A DNA stretch of 22,508 nt, from positions 1 through 22,508 of IMG/VR virus record IMGVR_UViG_3300012964_000060; one strand, written 5' to 3'. Shown here in pieces: positions 14,846-22,508 of this stretch. The translations under genes were made by a program, and so were the position numbers. Positions within the stretch are counted from its first letter, which is position 1. Every line of letters begins with the position of its first letter. The stretch comes from a virus. The notes beneath the pieces were generated by a model that worked only from the letters and a program-made list of their open reading frames with translations, ran no database searches and was not told where the DNA came from.

Positions 14846-16219
14846 ATGCTAGTTGATGAAATGATTTTGAAACTCTCGGCAGACGTAACTGGTCTGATTG
14901 AGGGGCAAAAGAAGTTCGAAGATGCGTTGGAGTCAATGCGGTCGAAATCCGAAGCCTCTAGCAAGAAAACGGTCAAGGCGGCAAACGATGAAGATGACGC
15001 ATTAAAGAAACGAAATAAGGCTGAAGATAAAGCCACCAAGGAACGGGAAGCGCAGGCGAAAAAACAGGGCGATGCGTTACTCAAATTGCGCAACGATATT
15101 GTCGCGGTGACGGCAGCATATGTCGGATTCTCGGCTCTGAAAAACATCGGCGAGAATCTGCTGACGATGAACACCCAGATTGGATTCTCCGCCGATTCGT
15201 TGGGTATGAGCGAAGAAGCTCTAAATTCATGGATTCGTTCTGCGGCTGCGTTCAATGCCGGTGCCGATGAAACGACTGCTGCGTTCAGCAAGATCAACAG
15301 CATTCAGCAGTCGATCAAGACTGGCGTGGGGTTTGAAGGTTCGCTGTCAGCATTAACTGCATATTCACAATCGGTGGCGATGTTAACTGGCGGAAAAGTC
15401 AATGTGGACTGGGCAAGACTGACGAATCGGGAAACGACAGGCGAAGGCTTTCTATCTGAACTGAGCACCGAAGTCCAGAAGATGTCGCTCAAAGATGCGA
15501 CCACCGCGCTTGGTAACCTCGGCATCGGCCCCAATATCGCACGGATGCTTCACGACATTGAATCAGGTAGTGTTGCCGACAAATTGGCGAAAGCCAAAGA
15601 AGAAGATCCGGCAGCACAAGAAGCCATCCGCAACGCGAAAGAATTGAATCAGCAGTGGGCACGTATCAAAACCCAAGCGAAAGGTGTTGCCGACACGATT
15701 GAAAACGACATCATGCCATATCTGAAGAAATTTGCGGATATGGCATCTGAACTGTTGGGATTCGCCAAAGAGCATCCCAAAACGACCGAGGGTGTCATCG
15801 GGGCAGGCACTGCTGCACTGGCGGGAGTATCTGCATATGTCAGCGGGAAGATGCTCAAAGATGCGCTCGGTTTTGGTGCGAAGAAAGCCACCGCCGAGGC
15901 CGCAGAAAAAGCCGCCGTGAACGTGGCAACGCGTACACCAGTCAGCAGAATAGTATTGGGTGCGGCAGTTGCCGGATCAGCACTTGCCGCATTGGTGCCG
16001 AGTCGTACGCCAACGGTATCCCCCCATATGTTGCTTCCGAATACGACCCGTCGTTTGATGCAGCACTCGTTGCCGTCCAATACCAATTCATCCGAAGTCC
16101 ACATCGGACAACTGACCGTGACCACTCAGGCCAAAGATGCGCCAGGCGTAGCGGCGGCGGTATCTAAGACTCTGCAAGATTGGTCGCTTGCGACGAATGC
16201 TAACGTGGGTATGCAATAA
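14846..16219 (+). CDS. Tail tape measure protein
   Basis: 457 aa from ATG 14846 (an internal ATG at 14861 is possible). It sets tail length and sits in the tube lumen. The N-terminus (MILKLSADVTGLIEGQKKFE) is the usual tape-measure opening, followed by a charged coiled-coil region with many Lys/Glu/Ala (~30-85), SALKNIGENLLTMNTQIGFS and SADSLGMSEEAL segments, and, near 330-385, Ala/Gly-rich hydrophobic stretches (GVIGAGTAALAGVSAYVSGK and VLGAAVAGSALAALV) that may be membrane-active. At about 0.15 nm per residue it predicts a tail of roughly 68 nm, short for a myovirus. It directly follows the chaperone frameshift extension, as is standard. Confidence 0.85.
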   Translation: MLVDEMILKLSADVTGLIEGQKKFEDALESMRSKSEASSKKTVKAANDEDDALKKRNKAEDKATKEREAQAKKQGDALLKLRNDIVAVTAAYVGFSALKNIGENLLTMNTQIGFSADSLGMSEEALNSWIRSAAAFNAGADETTAAFSKINSIQQSIKTGVGFEGSLSALTAYSQSVAMLTGGKVNVDWARLTNRETTGEGFLSELSTEVQKMSLKDATTALGNLGIGPNIARMLHDIESGSVADKLAKAKEEDPAAQEAIRNAKELNQQWARIKTQAKGVADTIENDIMPYLKKFADMASELLGFAKEHPKTTEGVIGAGTAALAGVSAYVSGKMLKDALGFGAKKATAEAAEKAAVNVATRTPVSRIVLGAAVAGSALAALVPSRTPTVSPHMLLPNTTRRLMQHSLPSNTNSSEVHIGQLTVTTQAKDAPGVAAAVSKTLQDWSLATNANVGMQ

Positions 16220-16806
16220 TGGCTTTCGGAATCCCGCCACTCCTGAACAAAGCGAACGATGCTATCGCTGTCGGTCAATTGCTCAAGAATGATCTATCGC
16301 TTGTCTCACGGGCACTCCTGAAGCAGCGTGTTCAATGGGGTATTTTCCTGAACAACAAGCCGGTCATTACGCCCGATTCGGTTTTATCTTTCGATTTCAA
16401 GCAAGAATATCGGATCGCCGATTATCCGATGGAACAAGGCGCGTTCCAATCGTATAACAAGGTCGCGACCCCCTATGATGCCCGCGTAAGCATGTCGCGC
16501 GGCGGCACCGTGGCCGATCGGCAGAAGTTCCTGCTGGATGCCGAACGTATCACTCGGTCACGCGACCTGTACGATGTGGTGACGCCGGAAATCACGTATC
16601 ATAGCGCCAATATCGCTCGGTTCGATTATCGTCGCACGACAACCAACGGTGTGACGTTGCTCACGGTCGACTTCTGGTTGTTGGAGATTCGAGAAACCGT
16701 ACAGTCGGTATTTTTCAACACCAAGCAGCCCAGTTCGCAAGCTGTGCAAAATAATGGCACGGTGCAAGCTGGCGCATCTGCCGCGACCCCCGTGCCCGCA
16801 CCATGA
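16219..16806 (+). CDS. Probable baseplate / tube-initiator protein
   Basis: 195 aa; ATG 16219 overlaps the tape measure stop (TAATG). The body has a QWGIFLNNKPVITPDSVLSF segment, then YRIADYPMEQGAFQSYNKV, TPYDARVSMSRGG, DLYDVVTPEITYHSANI and DYRRTTTNGVTLLTVDFWL, ending in a Pro/Ala-rich tail. I recall proteins of this shape directly after the tape measure in Pam3- and Bcep781-type phages. The strand-rich pattern and the position before the plug and hub suggest a tube initiator or adaptor that starts tube growth on the baseplate. The exact role is inferred; no family name is claimed. Confidence 0.65.
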   Translation: MAFGIPPLLNKANDAIAVGQLLKNDLSLVSRALLKQRVQWGIFLNNKPVITPDSVLSFDFKQEYRIADYPMEQGAFQSYNKVATPYDARVSMSRGGTVADRQKFLLDAERITRSRDLYDVVTPEITYHSANIARFDYRRTTTNGVTLLTVDFWLLEIRETVQSVFFNTKQPSSQAVQNNGTVQAGASAATPVPAP

Positions 16807-17099
16807 CACAAATCGTCCCGATCACCGACCAGCCGAACCAGACATTCAACGTCACGCTTGGCGGGCAACCTTGCACGATTAAGTTGTACCAGACTGCCAC
16901 TCAAGGTTTGTTCTGTGACCTATACGTGAACAACACGCTCATCATCGGCGGCGTGATTTGCGAAAACCTGAACCGCATCGTGCGTAGCGCCTATCTGGGC
17001 TTTGTCGGCGATCTGTTCTGGAACGACACGCAAGGTTCGAGCGATCCGTCATATCCGGGCTTGGGCACGCGCTACCAGTTCTGCTATCTGAACCAATGA
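16803..17099 (+). CDS. Baseplate plug protein (Pam3 gp18-like)
   Basis: 98 aa with ATGA overlap at both ends (with 16219 and 17096 genes), showing tight translational coupling. Features are IVPITDQPNQTFNVTLGGQP, then LYQTATQGLFCDLYVNN, then NRIVRSAYLGFVGDLFW and a GLGTRYQFCYL end. This matches my memory of the small baseplate plug family described from cyanophage Pam3, which sits in the centre of the minimal baseplate. Its small size, all-beta look and position between tube initiator and hub agree with that. Confidence 0.75.
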   Translation: MTQIVPITDQPNQTFNVTLGGQPCTIKLYQTATQGLFCDLYVNNTLIIGGVICENLNRIVRSAYLGFVGDLFWNDTQGSSDPSYPGLGTRYQFCYLNQ

Positions 17100-18019
17100 C
17101 GTTCATTGTCCGTAAAATCAGGCTGACATTCATTCTCGGCACCGGATCGTTCGGCGAGACTGGGCGAAATACGGTCACGGTCGAAGGATTGCGCGTACAG
17201 GCGCACATCATCAAAACGGGTGCCACGGCGATGGGCGAGGCACAACTGCGCATACACGGCTTGACCCCGACGCTGCTGAACGCGCTGACCTCAATATACA
17301 CCGTCACGCAACTCCAACGACGGAACACGATTATCGTTGAAGCGGGTGACGATGTTGTTGGTGTGCGCAAGGTGTTCGAAGGCGGCATAACTGTCGCGCA
17401 GGCGGATTTGAACCAGCAGCCCGATTCGGTATTGAACATCATTGCACATGCTGGGCTAATATTCTGCGTTCAGCCGAAATCGGAAGGAGTGGATGCGTTT
17501 ATCGGCTACACATCCTACCCAGCACCAGCCACGGTCGATACGATCCTGAGTGCGATGGCGCCACAGATGGGATTGCGATTCGAGAACAACGGCGTTGACA
17601 AAACGCTTGATACGCCTTACTTCAAAGGGGCGATACGCGAACAGGTGCTTGCGGTCATTGCCGCCGCCAGTTGCGAATGGAACAACGGCGACGATGGCGT
17701 GCTGGCCATTTGGCCTAAGGGCGGGCATCGGGCGAAGATTGTCGATGTGCCAATCATTTCGCCCGAAACAGGAATGATCGGCTACCCGGCATATTCAAAT
17801 CTCGGGCTGATGGTTCGGACGTTGTTCAATCCGAATATCGTGTTCGGTGGGCAGATCGAAGTGAAGAGCAGCATCCCACAGGCGAACTATCGCTGGAACG
17901 TGTACGGATTGTCATACCAACTTGAGAGCGAAACGCCTGGCGGTGCATGGTTGACCGAGATTCACGGATTCTCAGTGGATGCGGTCACAGGAACATCGCC
18001 AGTCACCGTGCCGAAATAA
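17096..18019 (+). CDS. Baseplate hub protein
   Basis: 307 aa; ATG 17096 overlaps the plug stop (ATGA). Typical hub segments are VTVEGLRVQAHIIKTGATAM, AQLRIHGLTPTLLNALTS, IIVEAGDD, KVFEGGITVAQADLNQQPDS, an LSAMAPQMGLRFENNG helix, TPYFKGAIREQVLAVIAAA, GYPAYSNLGL and LESETPGGAWLTEIHGF. Hub proteins of the gpD/gp27-like superfamily join the tail tube to the spike and carry tube-domain-like folds. The length is normal. The spike gene follows directly, as expected. Confidence 0.82.
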   Translation: MTFIVRKIRLTFILGTGSFGETGRNTVTVEGLRVQAHIIKTGATAMGEAQLRIHGLTPTLLNALTSIYTVTQLQRRNTIIVEAGDDVVGVRKVFEGGITVAQADLNQQPDSVLNIIAHAGLIFCVQPKSEGVDAFIGYTSYPAPATVDTILSAMAPQMGLRFENNGVDKTLDTPYFKGAIREQVLAVIAAASCEWNNGDDGVLAIWPKGGHRAKIVDVPIISPETGMIGYPAYSNLGLMVRTLFNPNIVFGGQIEVKSSIPQANYRWNVYGLSYQLESETPGGAWLTEIHGFSVDAVTGTSPVTVPK

Positions 18020-18020
18020 C

Positions 18021-18737
18021 ATGTTAAACAACGGGCAAGGATTTGCCGGACTTCTCGGTCTGGAATCGTTCGGATCGGGCTATAACGCGCAGGCGTTTCT
18101 CGTACAGTCGATTCTGTCGAAGGTGTCCACTGCCACGATATGCAAAGTGGTCGGTGTGACCAATTCGGGCGGCGTGAGCGGTTCGGGGTTCGTGGATGTT
18201 CAGCCGCTGGTCAACATGGTCGACGGTTTGGGTAACGCATTTCCTCATGGGGTAATTTACCACTGTGCGTACAACCGTGTGCAGGGTGGAACGAACGCGA
18301 TCATTCTAGATCCACAAGTGGGCGATGTCGGATTGGTCGTATTTGCCGACCGAGACATATCGAGCGCGGTGAAGAATCGAGCGCAGTCGAATCCCGGCAG
18401 TGGACGCAAGTTCGACATGGCGGATGGGCTGTACGTGTTCAGCATTGTGACCGCCCCGCCGACGCAATACATTCGGTTCACCCCCGCTGGAATTGACATC
18501 ACCTCGCCCGTCGCCGTAACGGTCAATGCTCCTTCGGTAACAGTGAACGCTCCGACCGCCGTGATACGTGGCGATAATGTGACAGTTCATGCCGCTGTGT
18601 CATACGGGCAAGATGTAAATGGGTATGGCACCCGAACGACTTGGACGGGCGGTACGAATTACACAATCGACAGTTATACAACGGGCGCGACTGTGACTGC
18701 CAATTCGCATCCGATTAACCCGCCGCAAATACCATGA
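18021..18737 (+). CDS. Membrane-puncturing spike, Gp138-like
   Basis: 238 aa from ATG 18021, one base after the hub stop; an upstream ATG at 17979 lies inside the hub gene and is not used. An OB-fold region (~30-150) has KVSTATICKVVGVTNSGG, the VDVQPLVNMVDGLGNAF motif, a YNRVQGGTNAIILDPQVGDV motif, VVFADRDISSAVKN and PGSGRKFDMADGLYVF, all characteristic of the Gp138/gpV family. The C-terminal part (VTVNAPSVTVNAPTAVIRGD...) is a short beta-helix spike. It acts at the tip of the tail to pierce the outer membrane. No lysozyme domain is fused to it. Confidence 0.88.
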   Translation: MLNNGQGFAGLLGLESFGSGYNAQAFLVQSILSKVSTATICKVVGVTNSGGVSGSGFVDVQPLVNMVDGLGNAFPHGVIYHCAYNRVQGGTNAIILDPQVGDVGLVVFADRDISSAVKNRAQSNPGSGRKFDMADGLYVFSIVTAPPTQYIRFTPAGIDITSPVAVTVNAPSVTVNAPTAVIRGDNVTVHAAVSYGQDVNGYGTRTTWTGGTNYTIDSYTTGATVTANSHPINPPQIP

Positions 18738-19081
18738 ACACACTCTATCTGACGCCAGGTTGGGATTTGTGCCTCGATTCGAGTGCCAATATTGCTATGG
18801 CCGGAATGCCATACTCGTATGCCCAAGATGCAGCATCAGCAATTCGCACATTCATCGGCGAGTGCTACTACGACACGTCGCTGGGCGTGGAATACTTCCA
18901 ACGGATTCTCGGGTATAATCCGCCGCTGGAATTGGTCAGGGCGCAATTTGTCGCGCAAGCACTGACAGTACCGGGAGTTGTGGCAGCGCGAGTGTTTTTC
19001 TCAAGTTTCACGGATCGTGAGTTGAAAGGTCAGGTGCATGTGACCGACAACGCTGGTTTAATCTCAGTCGCAGGATTCTAA
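18734..19081 (+). CDS. Baseplate wedge protein, gp25 / Mu gp46-like
   Basis: 115 aa with ATGA overlap with the spike gene. It shows the LTPGWDLCLDSSANIAMA opening, YAQDAASAIRTFIGECYYD and an LGVEYFQRILGYNPP motif, then a VPGVVAARV strand, as in the gp25/Mu gp46/P2 gpW wedge family. It forms the first sheath-like layer at the baseplate and primes sheath polymerisation. Size is normal. Baseplate J follows immediately. Confidence 0.85.
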   Translation: MNTLYLTPGWDLCLDSSANIAMAGMPYSYAQDAASAIRTFIGECYYDTSLGVEYFQRILGYNPPLELVRAQFVAQALTVPGVVAARVFFSSFTDRELKGQVHVTDNAGLISVAGF

Positions 19082-20680
19082 ATGCCAAGTTCAGTTCCTC
19101 AACCAACATTCGGTCCGAACGGATTCATCATTCCGACCGAACAGGCGATTCTAGCTGGCGTTCAAGCTGACCAGAATACTGCATTCGGCGGGAACCTCAA
19201 TCCTTCGCTGACTACGCCGCAGGGACAACTCGCCACAAGCGAAACGGCGATCATCAATGATTCGAACGTTCAATTTCTCGCCATCACCAACGGTGTTGAC
19301 CCCGCGTTCGCAGCCGGTCGTATGCAGGATGCCATCGGGCGTATCTATTTCCTCGAGCGGATCGCCGCATCATCCACGGTAGTCACGGCGACATGCAGCG
19401 GACTGCCCGGTACGTTCATCCCGATCGGCGCGTGGGCGCAGGCGCAAGATGGCAACATTTACCGCAGCCTAGCGGCAGGCACGATCCCCACGCCTGCAAC
19501 GATAACAGGTTCGATCTCGGGAACAACATTGACCGTTTCGACTGTTGTTTCAGGTACGGTCGCCAACGGTCAAACCATCACGGGTGTCGGTGTCACGGCG
19601 GGTACAGTGATTACTGGTGGCTCAGGCACGTCGTGGACGGTCAACATCAGCCAAACCGCTGGGCCGACCACACTGACCTGTGCGGGCGTCGCGCTGGCAT
19701 TTGCGTGTTCGACCACCGGCCCGATTGCATGTCCTGGTGGAATCGCACCGAACGGATTCCTGAACACCATCTATCAGGCGATCGCGGGTTGGGACTCGAT
19801 AAACAATGCCGTCGACGGTGTGCTCGGCAACAATGTCGAAAGTCGTGCGGCATTCGAATTCCGCCGCGAGGCATCTGTCGCCTTGAACGCACAGGGTTCA
19901 CTCCCATCAGTTCTCGGCGCCGTGTTCCAAGTGCCCAATGTGCTCGATGCTTACGCTACCGAAAATCAAACGAACGTGACAAGCGGCGCGGTGATTAACG
20001 GGACGATCGCCGCAACAACCCTCACCGTCAATTCGGTCACATCGGGCACCGTAGCAATCGGGCAGATGGTCACTGGTGCAGGCGTCGCACAAGGGACGAT
20101 CATCACCGCAGGCTCAGGTGTATCGTGGACGGTCAATATCAGTCAATCGGTCGGCCCCGAAGCCATGACGTGTGCGATCGGCGGCGTACCTCTCGTGGCG
20201 CATTCGATATACGTTGCGGTCTATGGTGGCAATTCGGCAGCGGTGGCACAAGCCATCTGGAGCAAAAAATCGCCCGGATGCAATTACAACGGCAATACGA
20301 CAGTCGCCGTGCAGGATACGACCGCACCCTATACAGTGCCGTATCCGACATATAATGTGACATTTCGGACACCGACGCCGACTGTAATTTTGTTCTCTGT
20401 GTCGATTGTGAACAACCCTCAAGTTCCGGCGAACGCTTCGACGCTGATCAAGGGTGCCATCATCGCAACGTTCACCGGTGCGAACGGTAGTCCGCGCGCA
20501 CGATTGGGCGCGACGATCCTTGCCAGCCAGTTCTATGCTGCGATATTCGCACTCGGGTCATGGGTTCAGATCCAACAGATATTGGTCGGGGTGGGGTCGG
20601 CCAACAAATCATCAGTGATTATGCAGATCGACCAGGAACCGACAACTTCGACAGATGACATATCTGTGGCGTTTGTCTGA
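19082..20680 (+). CDS. Baseplate J-like protein with two inserted beta repeats
   Basis: 532 aa; ATG 19082 abuts the previous stop. The baseplate J core is shown by [86 protein letters not shown] and C-terminal segments around IYVAVYGG and [10 protein letters not shown]. It forms the wedges around the hub and attaches fibres. Two extra blocks break the core at ~139-200 and ~305-364, each a shorter version of the repeat in the cement and sheath proteins ([23 protein letters not shown] and [10 protein letters not shown]; similar in the second). The two inserts resemble each other more than the other copies, so a local duplication or parallel insertion is likely. Confidence 0.87.
   Translation: MPSSVPQPTFGPNGFIIPTEQAILAGVQADQNTAFGGNLNPSLTTPQGQLATSETAIINDSNVQFLAITNGVDPAFAAGRMQDAIGRIYFLERIAASSTVVTATCSGLPGTFIPIGAWAQAQDGNIYRSLAAGTIPTPATITGSISGTTLTVSTVVSGTVANGQTITGVGVTAGTVITGGSGTSWTVNISQTAGPTTLTCAGVALAFACSTTGPIACPGGIAPNGFLNTIYQAIAGWDSINNAVDGVLGNNVESRAAFEFRREASVALNAQGSLPSVLGAVFQVPNVLDAYATENQTNVTSGAVINGTIAATTLTVNSVTSGTVAIGQMVTGAGVAQGTIITAGSGVSWTVNISQSVGPEAMTCAIGGVPLVAHSIYVAVYGGNSAAVAQAIWSKKSPGCNYNGNTTVAVQDTTAPYTVPYPTYNVTFRTPTPTVILFSVSIVNNPQVPANASTLIKGAIIATFTGANGSPRARLGATILASQFYAAIFALGSWVQIQQILVGVGSANKSSVIMQIDQEPTTSTDDISVAFV
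19496..19681 (+). repeat. Beta-type repeat, copy 1 in baseplate J gene
   Basis: Residues ~139-200 ([45 protein letters not shown]). It lacks the GGTGTY close of the cement/sheath form, having GTSWTV instead. TCGTGGACGGTCAA is shared exactly with copy 2. Confidence 0.8.
19994..20173 (+). repeat. Beta-type repeat, copy 2 in baseplate J gene
   Basis: Residues ~305-364 ([45 protein letters not shown]), about 110 residues after copy 1 and in a different part of the J core. Confidence 0.8.
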
Positions 20681-20682
20681 TC

Positions 20683-21327
20683 ATGCAGAATCTCGAGCAG
20701 ACAATCCTTTCACAGTTTGCGAATAGCCCCGCACTGATCGCACTGATCGAGGATTACAACGCAGCGGTTGATCCGTCGGCGAAACTGGATGCGTTTTACA
20801 ACAAAGTCTGGAATATTGCCACTGCCGAAGGGTGGGGGCTGGATAACTGGGGACGTATTGTCGGTGTATCCCGCGTCATCCCCCTGCCCACTTCGCCGAC
20901 TGGCTATCTAGGGTTTGCCCAACAAGTCGGTTCGCAATCGTTCGGGTACGGCGCGTTTTTCAACGGGGCGAATTCGACCACGAATTACGCACTGGCCGAT
21001 GACGCATACCGCACGCTGATTCTGACCAAAGCGTTGGCGAACATATCCAACTGCGCAATCCCGACGTACAACCGCATCCTCCGCACATTATTTCCCGGCC
21101 GAGGAAATGCATACGTTTCCGATCAGGGCGGCATGCGCATGCAGTTGACGTTCGAATTCATGCTGACACAAGTGGAAATTTCAATTTTGAAGTATAGCGG
21201 CGCGTTTTCAAATCCGACCGGAGTATCGTCGATCATACTCGAATTTGTTCGAGGTAAGACCTTCGGATTCGCACAACAGACTGGATCGAACGGATTCGGA
21301 CACGGAACCTTTTTCTTAGCGGAGTGA
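20683..21327 (+). CDS. DUF2612 family baseplate/tail-fibre adaptor
   Basis: 214 aa, two bases after baseplate J. It has the DUF2612 pattern: an N-terminal helix (ILSQFANSPALIALIEDYN), DAFYNKVWNIATAEGWGLDN, W-GRIVGVSR, an ADDAYRTLILTKALANISN block and YNRILRTLFPGRGNAYV. In P2 terms it occupies the gpI position, between J and the fibre. Two copies of a GFAQQ-x-GS-x-x-FG-x-G-x-FF motif occur (about residues 76-95 and 195-212), the second ending the protein. Assignment is from motif and context. Confidence 0.82.
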   Translation: MQNLEQTILSQFANSPALIALIEDYNAAVDPSAKLDAFYNKVWNIATAEGWGLDNWGRIVGVSRVIPLPTSPTGYLGFAQQVGSQSFGYGAFFNGANSTTNYALADDAYRTLILTKALANISNCAIPTYNRILRTLFPGRGNAYVSDQGGMRMQLTFEFMLTQVEISILKYSGAFSNPTGVSSIILEFVRGKTFGFAQQTGSNGFGHGTFFLAE

Positions 21328-21331
21328 CCCA

Positions 21332-21958
21332 ATGTTAGCAACTGCCCTGCCAGTACGATTTCTACAGCCATTCGCCAATAACGCCGGTGCTGGAACGTAT
21401 GTTCGTGCCATTCCGAACACGTCCGCCGATCCTACAGCCGCATCGCTGAGTCTCGGATTCCCCCCTGCGACATTTGTCGATGTGGCTCTTGGCGGCACAC
21501 CCCCGAACGGCATGGATTTCAACGGCATCCTGAATGAAATCACCGCGAATGACCAATGGGTACAAGCTGGCGGGATGGCGCAATATAACGCGGCGTTCTC
21601 AACGGCGATCGGCGGTTATCCCCAGGGTGCGCTGCTCATGGCTGCCACACTCACCCATCTCTGGCTGTCATCTGTAGACAACAACACGTCCGATCCTGAC
21701 ACGGGCGGGGCGAACTGGAAAACCATATCGCTCAACGGTTATCAGGCAGCGGGCATACCGACAGGCGCATTGAATGGGTCAAATCAGACGTATGTGCTGC
21801 CGACGACGCCGATAGCGGGCGCATCGGTGCCCGTGTTCATCAATGGGCTGTATGCCGTAAATACGGTTGACTACACGATATCGGGTGCTACAATCACACA
21901 TATTGGCACGGCGTTGACATCGACCGAATCTATCGCTTTCGGCGAATATCGCATTTAA
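21332..21958 (+). CDS. Tail fibre protein
   Basis: 208 aa from ATG 21332 with GGAG (21321-21324) overlapping the upstream stop. The N-terminal module has LQPFANNAGAGTYVRAIPN, SLGFPPATFVDVALGGTPPN, GMDFNGILNEITANDQWVQA and GGYPQGALLMAATLTHLWLS, then DNNTSDPDTGGANW, which I recognise as the conserved start of many short phage fibres. The C-terminal part (ALNGSNQTYVLPTTPIAG, VFINGLYAVNTVDYTISGA) is a small beta domain of the type found at fibre ends. It is probably the adaptor or receptor-contacting fibre, directly after the DUF2612 protein. Receptor unknown. Confidence 0.8.
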   Translation: MLATALPVRFLQPFANNAGAGTYVRAIPNTSADPTAASLSLGFPPATFVDVALGGTPPNGMDFNGILNEITANDQWVQAGGMAQYNAAFSTAIGGYPQGALLMAATLTHLWLSSVDNNTSDPDTGGANWKTISLNGYQAAGIPTGALNGSNQTYVLPTTPIAGASVPVFINGLYAVNTVDYTISGATITHIGTALTSTESIAFGEYRI

Positions 21959-21972
21959 GGGGGGTTGACATA

Positions 21973-22508
21973 ATGAAACGATTGTTTATCGGAGCATTGG
22001 CACTTGTTGCCGCACTGCTTGCACCATTCGCACCAGCCGCCACACAGATCAATCTATCAACCCAAGTCCAAGGTATTCTACCTGTCGCAAATGGCGGCAC
22101 CGGCCAGACGACTAATCCGTCAACCGGCCAACTCGCCAGCATCGACTATCTGATCAACGCCGGTTCGATCACGTTTACCGCCAATCCGCAGGCTGTGGCG
22201 ATTCGTAGCGCGGTTCTCATGAGTGGCACCCCCAATACACTGACCATTGCATCGGCGGTCAGTGTGACCGTCCCATCGGGTGCAACGCTCGGCACAACGA
22301 ATGGCGTCATTAGCCGTATCTATTATGCTGTGGCGAACGTGTCTGGCGTGCCAGAACTTGCGGTCAACAACGCCACGGGTGCGACGGTTCTCGACGAAGA
22401 TGAGTTGATATCCACCACGGCGGTCGGCGGTGCATCGAATACGTCCGGTGTGTGGTATTCAACCACTGCGCGGAGCAACGTGCCCTACAAAGTGATGGGG
22501 TTCCTTGA
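21973..22508 (+). CDS. Fibre-like protein with Sec signal peptide (3' partial)
   Basis: 178 codons are present and the frame is open at the window end. ATG 21973 follows a strong AAGGGGGG (21957-21964). Residues 1-~22 look like a signal peptide: MKR, a hydrophobic core (LFIGALALVAALLAPF) and an APA-A cleavage-type site. It then has QVQGILPVANGGTGQTTNP, a motif usual in tail fibres, and Thr/Val/Gly-rich strands such as TLTIASAVSVTVPSG. This is the second fibre-like protein here with an export signal (the other is at 9317). It could be a secreted or surface-directed fibre-derived protein, or a virion fibre whose hydrophobic N-terminus is a tether. The distal part is missing. Confidence 0.7.
   Translation, partial: MKRLFIGALALVAALLAPFAPAATQINLSTQVQGILPVANGGTGQTTNPSTGQLASIDYLINAGSITFTANPQAVAIRSAVLMSGTPNTLTIASAVSVTVPSGATLGTTNGVISRIYYAVANVSGVPELAVNNATGATVLDEDELISTTAVGGASNTSGVWYSTTARSNVPYKVMGFL

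Noticed and set aside
17979-18020. N-terminal extension of the spike gene
   Set aside because: These codons are inside the hub gene, and ATG 18021 just after the hub stop begins the expected sequence.
1-22508. tRNA genes, integrase, insertion sequences, lysis or defence genes
   Set aside because: Looked for and not seen; there is almost no non-coding space and every major frame is a virion gene, an HNH gene or a fibre-like protein.

Overview
This window is the structural (virion morphogenesis) half of a tailed bacteriophage or prophage genome with a contractile tail (myovirus type). All credible genes lie on the + strand, packed head to tail with ATGA or TAATG overlaps or short gaps that carry Shine-Dalgarno sequences. 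Gene order and protein families (DUF1073 portal, Mu gpF-like head protein, DUF2213 protease, cement protein, DUF2184 capsid, DUF4054 connector, DUF3383 sheath, minimal baseplate) match small myophages of the Bcep781 / cyanophage Pam3 kind, recalled from general knowledge rather than from a search. The host is probably a Gram-negative, mid-GC bacterium (about 55% GC by eye, AGGAG-type ribosome sites, Sec signal peptides); nothing identifies it further. Both ends are cut: the portal gene enters from the left and a fibre-like gene runs off the right.

Layout. 1-7206, head: portal (partial), an inserted HNH endonuclease, minor head protein, a NUDIX/prohead-protease fusion, a scaffold-like protein, cement protein and major capsid protein. 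7207-10768, connector/neck: a post-capsid region able to form two mutually exclusive hairpins, a conserved small protein, DUF4054 connector, gp10-like neck protein, a small conserved protein, a signal-peptide-bearing fibre-like protein, and the neck/tail terminator. 10790-16219, tail: DUF3383 sheath, a second inserted HNH endonuclease, tail tube, tail assembly chaperone with an evident -1 programmed frameshift, and a short tape measure. 16219-22508, baseplate and fibres: a probable tube-initiator/baseplate protein, plug, hub, Gp138-type spike, gp25/Mu gp46-like wedge, baseplate J, DUF2612 protein, a tail fibre, and a second signal-peptide fibre-like protein (partial).

The most unusual points are these. 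(i) One ~60-residue Gly/Thr-rich beta-type repeat is inserted into three unrelated virion proteins (cement x3, sheath x3, baseplate J x2), with near-identical DNA stretches between genes. (ii) A 14-bp perfect inverted repeat pairs the start codon of the second HNH gene with upstream DNA and has a promoter-like sequence in its loop, an arrangement reminiscent of the control of phage T4 homing endonucleases. (iii) The chaperone gene has a T9 slippery run and a 71-codon -1 extension ending just before the tape measure gene. (iv) The first HNH stop codon falls where recognisable homology of the head gene begins. (v) Two fibre-like proteins carry Sec signal peptides. No tRNA, CRISPR array, IS element, integrase, lysis or replication gene is visible.
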